This document shows, piece by piece, positions 1 to 5,329 of a stretch of 6,317 nucleotides of DNA (positions are counted from its first letter, which is position 1; the number at the start of each line of letters is the position of its first letter). The translations under genes and the position numbers were made by a program. The notes beneath the pieces were generated by a model. The model made no database searches, was not told the origin of the DNA, and was given only the letters and a program-made list of their open reading frames with translations. The stretch is from Planctomycetota bacterium (GTDB taxonomy: Bacteria; Planctomycetota; Planctomycetia; Pirellulales; UBA1268), in assembly GCA_003669255.1 (NCBI GenBank), contig QWPO01000112.1, positions 1 through 6,317 of the forward strand. The letters run 5' to 3'.

Positions 1-163
1 CTGGCCTCGTCCCACGCCTTACGGCGTTGGGCTTGTACGGAACATGGTGAAAGCCGACCGGCCGTGAGGCCGCGGGCTGTTTTCGCTAGGGACGAGGTTG
101 GTTCTGGCCTCGTCCCACGCCTTACGGCGTCGGGCTTGTACGGAACCTTGTGAAAGCCGACCG
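1..163. repeat. Tandem direct repeat, ~103-bp unit, 1.6 copies visible
   Basis: Positions 1-60 recur at 104-163 with three mismatches (28/131, 44/147, 46/149), giving a 103-bp period. The first unit is cut by the window edge, so the array may continue to the left. The unit is rich in short inverted repeats: 52-55 with 75-78; 59-63 with 68-72 around a GTGA loop; 89-97 with 108-116; and 117-121 with 126-130 around a TTAC loop. Homology ends at 163, eight bases past the stop codon of the minus-strand GDSL hydrolase. No transposase, coding frame or CRISPR-like spacer pattern goes with it. It resembles a structured intergenic repeat family, but I cannot name the family. Confidence 0.9.
89..130 (-). 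terminator. Double hairpin in the repeat, possible 3' processing or terminator structure for the GDSL gene
   Basis: A perfect 9-bp inverted repeat (GGGACGAGG at 89-97, CCTCGTCCC at 108-116, 10-base loop) sits next to a 5-bp stem (117-121 with 126-130). On the minus strand the small loop reads GTAA, a GNRA-type tetraloop. This lies about 42-83 bases past the GDSL stop codon. There is no U-tract after it on the minus strand, so it is not a classic intrinsic terminator. Rho-dependent ending, mRNA 3' stabilisation or a REP-like role are alternatives. Confidence 0.35.
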
Positions 164-171
164 TCTCCGCC

Positions 172-1470
172 CTACCTCGCCAGCGGTGCGATCGTGATCG
201 AGTGCTTCACCGGCACGAGCCGCTCGCGGACCTTCGCCTCGAGCTGCTTCCAGCGACGCATCAGGCGGTCGTTGAGCACCTTCACCGCCGCCTGCGCCTC
301 GGCGTCGTTGCCGATGCCCGGGATCTTCTGGAAGTCGGTGACGAGCTGCTTGATCATCATGGTCTCGTATGCCTGCTTGTCGGCCACCGCGGCCGAGAGA
401 GCCGCAAACGGTTCGTCAAGCGGCGTTCGTGAAAACTCGGCCGCGAGGTTGATCCCCTTCTCGAGCTGCTCGCGGGTGAACATCTTCGCCTCCGTGCCCC
501 ATGTCACCACCACGCGGGGCGACTCCAGATTGCGAACCTTCAGCACGTAGCGGTTGAGGTCGTCGTTGAAGGGCACAAACGGCAGGATGCTCCGCGTGCT
601 CGAACTCGCCGTGCCGTCGCCGTCGAAGCAGAACGGCCAGCGGCGGCTTTCGATGTCGAGAGTGATGTGCCCGTCGGCAGTCGCGCTGTTGGCCGCCACC
701 GTCTGCCCCGCGGTGGCGCGAGTCGCGGCGGCCGCCTTGGCATCGACGCCGATCTCGGCGATACCTCCATCGACACCGAGCCCCTTGAGGAAGGCGTAGG
801 CCATCAGGAGCTGGCCGTTGGGGCCGGGATGGAAGCCGTCACCGCCACAGACGTCGTACTGTGGGCCGCGGGCCTCGTTGGCCTTCCGCATGGCGTCGAT
901 CATCGCGGCATGGACGTCGGCAAAGCGAAGGTTTTTTTCCGCGGCTAGCTGCTTGTCGATGTCACGGAGATGGGCGAGCGTGTCGTTGTAGGCGACGTGG
1001 GCCGGCTGGTTGCCCAGCGACTGCCCCGGGCGGAAAAAGTTGGTGTCCACCGCGCCCGGCGATCCCACGACGACCGTCTTCACGCCGGACTCCTTTAGGC
1101 GGTCGAGCACCTTTCGCATGTTGGCGTCGTACGTCTCGCCAATCTCGGGCTTCCAGGGCTGGTAGCCGCCGTCATTCATGCCGTAACAGAGGGTCGCGAC
1201 GGTGGGGTGGAAGACAGCCAGATCGTTGATGGCCCGCCACGCGAAGCCGTCCGCCTTCTCGCCCGACCAGCCGAACTGCATCACCTCCACGTCGGGAATC
1301 CCGGAGCAGGCGAGCAGCCAGCACTCGACGTATTTGCTGTAGAGCCGCTGCTCGGTGATCGAGTCGCCGATCACGGCGACGCGGGCCGAGGAGAGGAACG
1401 GCGGCTGCTCGGCGCCGGCGGTCGTGGCCAGGGCGAGCGTCGCGAGCACGACGAGACGAACGAGTCGCAT
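172..1470 (-). CDS. Secreted SGNH/GDSL-family hydrolase with C-terminal extension
   Basis: The 432-residue protein is a probable exported esterase or carbohydrate deacetylase of the SGNH/GDSL family. Residues 1-20 form a Sec signal peptide (basic start, hydrophobic core, cleavage after AGA before EQPP) with no lipobox cysteine. Family blocks are visible: VAVIGDSITE with nucleophile Ser37; block II around FGWSG (66-70); block III GMND with Asn99; and block V DGFHP with Asp211 and His214. The SGNH domain takes up about residues 28-232. The remaining 200 residues include an Ala-rich linker (245-265), a probable beta-rich part and a charged helical tail, and I do not recognise them as a named domain. 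The start is supported by GGAGG at 1481-1485, 10 bases upstream, and by a promoter at 1505-1532. The gene appears monocistronic and is bracketed by direct repeats. Substrate cannot be told from sequence. Confidence 0.9.
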   Translation of the reverse strand: MRLVRLVVLATLALATTAGAEQPPFLSSARVAVIGDSITEQRLYSKYVECWLLACSGIPDVEVMQFGWSGEKADGFAWRAINDLAVFHPTVATLCYGMNDGGYQPWKPEIGETYDANMRKVLDRLKESGVKTVVVGSPGAVDTNFFRPGQSLGNQPAHVAYNDTLAHLRDIDKQLAAEKNLRFADVHAAMIDAMRKANEARGPQYDVCGGDGFHPGPNGQLLMAYAFLKGLGVDGGIAEIGVDAKAAAATRATAGQTVAANSATADGHITLDIESRRWPFCFDGDGTASSSTRSILPFVPFNDDLNRYVLKVRNLESPRVVVTWGTEAKMFTREQLEKGINLAAEFSRTPLDEPFAALSAAVADKQAYETMMIKQLVTDFQKIPGIGNDAEAQAAVKVLNDRLMRRWKQLEAKVRERLVPVKHSITIAPLAR

Positions 1471-1504
1471 GGCGAGAAGACCTCCAGAAGGTGTCGGGTG
1501 AACG

Positions 1505-1532
1505 ATTATCGCGGCCGGACGCTCGTTGCCAA
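1505..1532 (-). promoter_or_regulatory. Sigma70-type promoter of the GDSL hydrolase
   Basis: On the minus strand TTGGCA (1527-1532) and GATAAT (1505-1510) are separated by 16 bases. Each box matches its consensus at five of six positions. The predicted transcript would start near 1498, giving a leader of about 28 bases that includes the GGAGG ribosome binding site at 1481-1485. AT-rich boxes stand out in this GC-rich setting. An inverted repeat ATCGC/GCGAT (1546-1550 with 1555-1559) lies 13 bases upstream of the -35 box and could be an operator, though it is short. Confidence 0.65.
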
Positions 1533-1558
1533 ACCAGGAAGCCCAATCGCCTCAGCGA

Positions 1559-1598
1559 TGGGGACGAGTCGGTCCCGCCGCGCGGATCACGGCCTCGT
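1559..1598. repeat. Decayed unit of the same repeat
   Basis: Positions 1559-1568 (TGGGGACGAG) are identical to 1637-1646 of the intact copy. Positions 1591-1598 (GGCCTCGT) are identical to 3-10 and 1656-1663. In an intact copy these blocks are 9 bases apart; here they are 22 apart. Directly after GGCCTCGT the sequence continues with GAAAGCCGACCGG, which in the first unit lies 38 bases further on (11-48 missing). The simplest reading is a former tandem unit that lost 38 bp and drifted. The matched blocks are short, so the call is moderate. Confidence 0.5.
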
Positions 1599-1693
1599 GA
1601 AAGCCGACCGGCCGTGAGGCCGCGGGCTGTTTTCACTGGGGACGAGGTTGGTTTTGGCCTCGTCCCACGCCTTACGGCGTGGGGCTTGTACGG
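1597..1693. repeat. Second copy of the same direct repeat (97 bp)
   Basis: This segment matches 47-143 at a constant offset of 1550 bp with four substitutions in 97 positions (85/1635, 88/1638, 104/1654, 131/1681). It has the same orientation as the copies at the window start, so the GDSL hydrolase lies between direct repeats. The hairpin arms at 1639-1647 and 1658-1666 and at 1667-1671 and 1676-1680 are kept intact. The right end overlaps the 3' end of the sulfatase gene and provides its stop codon (1672-1674). Confidence 0.92.
1639..1680 (-). terminator. Same double hairpin just past and across the sulfatase stop codon
   Basis: The 9-bp stem (1639-1647 with 1658-1666) and the 5-bp GTAA-capped stem (1667-1671 with 1676-1680) are preserved. 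The sulfatase stop codon TAA (1672-1674 on the plus coordinates) is part of the GTAA tetraloop. The element would fold at the 3' end of the whole zinc-finger/lspA/phosphatase/sulfatase transcript. As in the other copy there is no U-tract, so a terminator role is inferred from position and stem strength only. Confidence 0.35.
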
Positions 1694-3231
1694 GGTTGAC
1701 CGGGGGTGGGGCGGCGGGCCTCGCCGCCGCCCGGCACGTCGAGCGCGGGGCCCCAGGTCTCGGGCCGCAGCGGGGGCGTTGTGCCGGAGGCGGGAAACGT
1801 GCCCGCGACCGCCTCGCGAAGTTGAGCGGCGAGCGTGGCCACGTCGTTCGCATGCCGCGGGGCGTCGGCGAGGTTCACGAGTTCCCGAGGATCGGCGTCG
1901 TGGTCGTAGAGTTCGCGACCGCGTTGCCCCTCGTACCACTCCGTGTATCGCCACCGCGGCGTCCGCACCGAGTAGCCCGAGAACGGTGGAGTCCCCTCTT
2001 TTTTGCTGCCTGGTCGCGTCACGTGTGTAACCGCCCAGTTTCTTCCCGGCTTCGTCGGGTCGGAAAGGATCGGGGCGAGGTCCTGGCCAGGAAGCCCGAG
2101 AGGGGTGCTGAGTCCACAGCCGGCGGCGATCGTGGGGTAGAGATCGACGTGGCTCACCGGGGCCGACGCCACGCCGCCAGCGGCTGTTTTCCCTGGCCAG
2201 ACGATCAGGAGCGGGACGCGAGCGCTTTCCTCGAACAGGCTCCGCTTCTGCCACAGCCCGTGCTCGCCCATGTGGTAGCCGTGATCGCTCGTAAACACGA
2301 TCACGGTGTCGTCAGCGAGGCCGAGGCGGTCGAGGGCCGCGACCACGCGGCCGACCTGGGCGTCGAGGAAGCTGATGCTCGCCGCATACGCCTGGCGGGC
2401 CTGTCGCCGCTGTTCGTCGGTCATCTCGTCCTGTTCCCGATGGCCACTCTCGAGCGCCGCGGGCGGAAGATCGGCTCGATCCTCGGCCACGCCTGTGACC
2501 ATCGGCATCTCGTCCTCGGGGTAGAGATCGAAGTAGCCACGAGGCGCCACGTAGGGCGTGTGTGGCCGGAAGAAGCCCACGGCCAGGAAGAATGGCCGCG
2601 TGCGGTCGGCAGCGCATTCCGCCAGGATCTGCTCGGCTCGAGCCGCCACCAGCCCGTCGGTGTGGGCTGCGTCAGGGGCCGGCGAGGCGAACCAACTGAG
2701 TGTGGCCCCAAACTGACCGGGCCTCAGCGAGAAGATCCGCGGCTCTTCCTCGAGGTGATCGACGCCGGCGGGATTGAAGGCCGCCTCCCATGAGGCCGGG
2801 TCGTCGTGACCAGCCGTGCCGATGCTCGCCGGGACGTTGTAGTGGAAGAGTTTGCCGACGCGGACCGGATAGCCGCCTTGACGGCGAAAGAGTTCTGGCA
2901 GGCTCGGGTGCCCGGGGATCGTTTGCCGGAAGACTTGGCCGTTGGCGAGGATGCCGGTGGCGTTGGGGTGAAGCCCCGTGAGCATCGAGTTACGGCTCGG
3001 GCCGCAGAGTGGAAACGAACAGTAGGCCCGGTCAAACCGCACGCCGCGGGCGGCGAGGCGGTCGAGGTTGGGCGTCTTGGCGAGCGGGTCGCCATAGCAG
3101 CCGAGCATCGTGTTGAGGTCATCGGCCACGATGAACAGCACGTTCCGTGGCCGCGGTGGCTCGGCTGCCAGAGCCGGGAGGGCCGACGCCGCCAGCACGA
3201 CGGCGATCAGGAGTCGCGACAGTCCATTCAT
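1672..3231 (-). CDS. Secreted sulfatase, iduronate-2-sulfatase-like
   Basis: The 519-residue enzyme belongs to the type I (formylglycine) sulfatases and probably removes sulfate esters from a glycan outside the cytoplasm. A Sec signal peptide covers residues 1-23 (cleavage near ALAA before EPP). Metal ligands Asp37-Asp38 lie in VADDLN. The maturation motif is CGPSR with Cys76 (LCGPSRNSMLTG), the residue converted to formylglycine. Asp316-His317 and Lys329 lie in SDHGYHMGEHGLWQKR, typical of the IDS-like subgroup. Conserved sequence ends near residue 475; the last 40 residues are Pro/Gly/Thr-rich, and the final RTSPTP plus stop are read from the intergenic repeat. The start overlaps the phosphatase stop (ATGA, 3228-3231) and has GAGG 8 bases upstream (3240-3243). 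The maturation enzyme (FGE or anSME) is not in the window. Natural substrate is unknown. Confidence 0.93.
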   Translation of the reverse strand: MNGLSRLLIAVVLAASALPALAAEPPRPRNVLFIVADDLNTMLGCYGDPLAKTPNLDRLAARGVRFDRAYCSFPLCGPSRNSMLTGLHPNATGILANGQVFRQTIPGHPSLPELFRRQGGYPVRVGKLFHYNVPASIGTAGHDDPASWEAAFNPAGVDHLEEEPRIFSLRPGQFGATLSWFASPAPDAAHTDGLVAARAEQILAECAADRTRPFFLAVGFFRPHTPYVAPRGYFDLYPEDEMPMVTGVAEDRADLPPAALESGHREQDEMTDEQRRQARQAYAASISFLDAQVGRVVAALDRLGLADDTVIVFTSDHGYHMGEHGLWQKRSLFEESARVPLLIVWPGKTAAGGVASAPVSHVDLYPTIAAGCGLSTPLGLPGQDLAPILSDPTKPGRNWAVTHVTRPGSKKEGTPPFSGYSVRTPRWRYTEWYEGQRGRELYDHDADPRELVNLADAPRHANDVATLAAQLREAVAGTFPASGTTPPLRPETWGPALDVPGGGEARRPTPGQPRTSPTP

Positions 3232-4055
3232 GCCCGCATCCTCGGGAGCAGGTCGAGGACGGCTCCGTGCACGGCTCCGTTGGTCGCCACGCCGTCGCCC
3301 GAGTCGATGCTGTCGCGGCCCTGCCAGTCGCTGAACCGGCCGCCGGCCTCGGTCACCACCACGTCCACGGCGGCGGCATCCCAGGGGTTGAGAAGCGGGT
3401 CGATCATGATTTCCGCGCGACCGGTGGCCACGAGCAGGTAGCCATAGCCATCGCCCCAGGTGCGAACCACCCCGCAGGCAGACTCGACCCGGCCGCGGGC
3501 GGCCTCGCCGTCGTGTCGGCCGCCGCTCCAGCGTGCGAACGACGTGAAGTCGCTCGAGCAGACGAGCGACTCGCGGAGCGTCGACTTCGCGGAGACCTTG
3601 GCGGCCACCGGGGCCGCGGCGGCCTTCGTGTACCAGGCGCCGCCCCCCCGGGCGGCGTGCACCATCTCATCGAGGGCGGGAATCGCGATCACACCGAGCA
3701 CGCCCCGGCCGCCGTGGCGGCAGCCGATGAGCGTGGCGTAGAGCGGCACGCCGCGGATGAACGACTTGGTGCCGTCGATCGGGTCGACGATCCACTCGTA
3801 GCCCGAGGTGCCGGCGGTGGCCCCTGTCTCCTCGCCGAGAAAGGCGTCGGCCGGAAAGGCGCCCAGGAGTTCGCGGCGGAGGATCGCCTCGGCGGCGCGG
3901 TCGGCCTGCGTGACGGGCGAGGCGTCGGCCTTCACGTCCACCACCAGCCCTGCGTCACCAAACCAGCGGAGCGTCTCCCGGCCTGCGAGTTGTGCGGCGG
4001 CAATCGCCGTTTCGAGCCGGGCGGCGACGTCGTTGGGGGCTGCCGTGCCGCTCAT
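3228..4055 (-). CDS. hisN: Inositol-monophosphatase-family phosphatase, HisN type (probable histidinol-phosphatase)
   Basis: The 275-residue cytoplasmic Mg-dependent phosphatase carries all IMPase-family signatures: SPVTQADRAAE (46-56), FLGEETG with Glu75, DPIDGT with Asp91 and Asp94 (91-96), and WDAAAVDVVVTEAGG with Asp226 (225-239). The stretch RTWGDGYGYLLVATGRAE (198-215) followed by IDPLLNPWD is typical of the HisN branch, which converts L-histidinol phosphate to L-histidinol. I therefore favour HisN over inositol-1-phosphatase, fructose-1,6-bisphosphatase or CysQ, but family members are often promiscuous and no other his gene is nearby. It overlaps lspA upstream and the sulfatase downstream by 4 nt each, so translation is probably coupled; its own ribosome binding site is weak. 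Confidence 0.85.
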   Translation of the reverse strand: MSGTAAPNDVAARLETAIAAAQLAGRETLRWFGDAGLVVDVKADASPVTQADRAAEAILRRELLGAFPADAFLGEETGATAGTSGYEWIVDPIDGTKSFIRGVPLYATLIGCRHGGRGVLGVIAIPALDEMVHAARGGGAWYTKAAAAPVAAKVSAKSTLRESLVCSSDFTSFARWSGGRHDGEAARGRVESACGVVRTWGDGYGYLLVATGRAEIMIDPLLNPWDAAAVDVVVTEAGGRFSDWQGRDSIDSGDGVATNGAVHGAVLDLLPRMRA

Positions 4056-4648
4056 GCCCGCTCGGAATCGCGGGGAGTGTCATCGCCGGCGGCCTGGATG
4101 GCCCGCGACTCCAGGAACGACAAGGCGAGCAGCATCATGGCTCCGATCACGAGCCAGGAGTCGGCCAGGTTGAAGATCGGCCAGTCGATCACGCCCGGAA
4201 GCGTGAAGTGAATCCAGTCGCGGACGGCGAGCACGGGCTCTCCCTCGCGGGCGAGCGGCGCATGCCAGTTGAGCCCGGGCAGGCCGAGTCGGTCGAAAAG
4301 ATTGCCGATGATGCCGCCGACGATCAGCCCCAGCGCGAGCAGGATCCAGCCGTCGCTGCGGGTCGATGGCCGCGACACGAGGGCCAGGATTCCCACGATC
4401 GCTGCGACGGAGACGGTGGCGAACACGACACCCATGCCCTGCCCCATGCCGAAGAGCGCGCCTTCGTTGAGGTTGGTCTCGAGGGAGAGCCATCCGGGAA
4501 TGATGCCGATCGCCGGGCTCTCCCCGGGCATGCCCAGTCGGGCGAAGATCCACTGCTTTGAGAGGAGGTCGGCCGCGGCGGCGGCCACCACGACGGCGAG
4601 GAACACCGGCCAGCCTTTGGCTGGTTCGGATGTGGACGTCTTCGCCAT
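4052..4648 (-). CDS. lspA: Lipoprotein signal peptidase (signal peptidase II)
   Basis: The 198-residue inner-membrane aspartyl protease removes signal peptides from diacylglyceryl-modified prolipoproteins. Four membrane segments fit residues about 14-34, 72-91, 101-119 and 164-179. Family motifs are clear: DLLSKQW (27-33), NLNEGALFG (59-67), GGIIGNLFDR with catalytic Asp119 (111-120), RDWIHF (143-148) and WPIFNLADS with catalytic Asp163 (156-164). The length is slightly above the usual 160-180 because of a short basic/Pro N-terminus and a charged C-tail. The start has GGAAGG 6 bases upstream (4655-4660). The gap to the zinc-finger gene is 30 nt, and the stop overlaps the phosphatase start (ATGA). 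It is probably transcribed from the promoter upstream of the zinc-finger gene. Confidence 0.96.
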   Translation of the reverse strand: MAKTSTSEPAKGWPVFLAVVVAAAAADLLSKQWIFARLGMPGESPAIGIIPGWLSLETNLNEGALFGMGQGMGVVFATVSVAAIVGILALVSRPSTRSDGWILLALGLIVGGIIGNLFDRLGLPGLNWHAPLAREGEPVLAVRDWIHFTLPGVIDWPIFNLADSWLVIGAMMLLALSFLESRAIQAAGDDTPRDSERA

Positions 4649-4678
4649 GCTTTTCCTTCCGTGGCGTGAACGCCCTTG

Positions 4679-5080
4679 TCAGCGGGGCTGACGAGGCCGG
4701 TCGTAGCTGCCGCTCTCCATCTTCTCAGCGCACCGGATGCACATCGCCGCAAACGGGATTGCCTCGAGCCGCTTCTTGGCGATCACTCCGCCGCACTCCT
4801 CACAGCTTCCGAACGTCTTCGCCTTGATCCGAGCGAGGGCCGCCTCGACGAGTTCGAGCGTCTCTTCCTCATTGGCCATCAGGCTGAGGGTGAACTCCTG
4901 CTCGTAGGCATCGGTGCCAACGTCGGCCATGTGGATCGGCATTCGGGAGAGGTCACCGCTCGCTTCGGTCCCGCTGTGACGCAGCGCGGCGTCGGCCATC
5001 GTGGACACGTCGCCGCGGAGCCGGGCTCGCAGCGCTTCGAGGGTCGTCCGGAAAACTTTGAGTTCCGCCGCTTTCAGCAT
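4679..5080 (-). CDS. DksA/TraR-family C4 zinc-finger protein
   Basis: The 133-residue protein probably acts through the RNA polymerase secondary channel, as DksA and TraR do. It has a helical coiled-coil N-terminal part (about residues 3-87) and a C-terminal zinc finger with Cys93, Cys96, Cys114 and Cys117 (C-x2-C-x17-C-x2-C), followed by a short basic tail. The family landmarks EQEFTLSL (60-67) and RLEAIPFAAMCIRC (104-117) are present. The tip region reads ADVGTDA, not the DxxDxA of E. coli DksA, so it is a relative and perhaps not a functional equivalent. I chose ATG at 5078-5080 because family similarity begins there. A longer frame from GTG 5164 would start inside the promoter. The chosen start has no strong Shine-Dalgarno. 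It is first in the operon with lspA. Confidence 0.88.
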   Translation of the reverse strand: MLKAAELKVFRTTLEALRARLRGDVSTMADAALRHSGTEASGDLSRMPIHMADVGTDAYEQEFTLSLMANEEETLELVEAALARIKAKTFGSCEECGGVIAKKRLEAIPFAAMCIRCAEKMESGSYDRPRQPR

Positions 5081-5148
5081 GAGTGTCGACTCGAGATCCC
5101 GCCGGCAGTCCTGCGAGCAGCCCCGCACCCTGACTCCCGAGCCCGGCA

Positions 5149-5177
5149 AGACTATCCCAACCACATCGGACTGTCAA
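5149..5177 (-). promoter_or_regulatory. Candidate promoter of the zinc-finger/lspA/phosphatase/sulfatase operon
   Basis: On the minus strand a perfect -35 box TTGACA (5172-5177) is followed by TAGTCT (5149-5154) at 17 bases or GATAGT (5151-5156) at 15 bases; the latter matches TATAAT at four of six positions. Transcription would begin near 5142-5144, leaving a leader of about 60 bases before the ATG at 5080. This supports the shorter reading frame for the zinc-finger gene. The strong -35 with a mediocre -10 suggests regulation. Confidence 0.5.
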
Positions 5178-5188
5178 ACTGGCAGTCC
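5168..5188. promoter_or_regulatory. Inverted repeat over the -35 box (possible operator)
   Basis: GGACTG (5168-5173) and CAGTCC (5183-5188) form a perfect 6-bp inverted repeat with a 9-base spacer. It straddles the TTGACA of the minus-strand promoter (5172-5177). Arms about 15 bp apart centre to centre would fit a dimeric regulator binding across more than one helical turn. No adjacent regulator gene other than the zinc-finger protein is visible. Confidence 0.35.
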
Positions 5189-5189
5189 C

Positions 5190-5212
5190 GGGCGGGGGCG
5201 AGGGGTCGCGGG
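5190..5212 (+). other. G-quadruplex motif in the divergent intergenic region
   Basis: Four G-runs (5190-5192, 5194-5198, 5202-5205, 5210-5212) are separated by loops of 1, 3 and 4 bases, meeting the G3+N1-7 rule. The motif sits 12 bases upstream of the operon -35 box and 117 bases before the threonine synthase start, on the strand that would be the mRNA sense for threonine synthase if its transcript begins upstream. GC-rich DNA gives such motifs by chance. Confidence 0.45.
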
Positions 5213-5311
5213 TCGCCGGTTGTGCCTTCCTTGCTGCTTTGGCACTCATGACCTACCTTTGGTGGTTCCTGTGGCCGATACCGCAGGAAAACCCGACGGC
5301 CCCCGCAGCGC

Positions 5312-5316
5312 GGAGG
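5312..5316 (+). promoter_or_regulatory. Shine-Dalgarno of threonine synthase
   Basis: GGAGG lies 13 bases before GTG 5330, just upstream of the in-frame stop TGA at 5318-5320 that bounds the reading frame. A second, shorter GGAG (5332-5335) lies 9 bases before an alternative GTG at 5345. Either could set the start; there is no ATG candidate between the stop and the conserved N-terminus. Confidence 0.55.
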
Positions 5317-5329
5317 TTGATTCGGGCAC

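Noticed and set aside
1..163. CRISPR array
   Set aside because: Repeats are about 100 bp, directly tandem and without unique spacers, and no cas gene is present.
98..550. Plus-strand open frame starting MVLASSHALRR, with a similar start at 1648
   Set aside because: Both starts are the same repeat sequence read from GTG codons. The frames then run antisense to real genes and show no domain or sensible composition. They are GC-driven shadows.
1999..2004. T6 run in the sulfatase as a frameshift site
   Set aside because: On the coding strand the frame is AGC AAA AAA GAG, which is not a canonical slippery heptamer.
1172..2254. 360-codon minus-strand frame overlapping the GDSL and sulfatase genes
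   Set aside because: It is Arg/Pro-rich, is out of frame with both genes, and crosses the repeat and the GDSL promoter.
1648..2793. 381-codon plus-strand frame antisense to the sulfatase
   Set aside because: It is fully opposite a sulfatase with signal peptide and catalytic motifs, and its translation has no recognisable family features.
3638..3657. C7 run within an 8-bp perfect stem inside the phosphatase, as a phase-variation site or regulatory hairpin
   Set aside because: It encodes the conserved AARGGGAW stretch, so protein constraint plus high GC explains it.
3147..4211. 354-codon plus-strand frame across sulfatase start, phosphatase and lspA end
   Set aside because: It spans three well-supported genes on the other strand and is typical antisense frame openness in GC-rich DNA.
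5081..5164. N-terminal extension of the zinc-finger protein (GTG start at 5164)
   Set aside because: It would begin within the predicted promoter, before the likely transcript start, and family similarity begins at the ATG at 5080.
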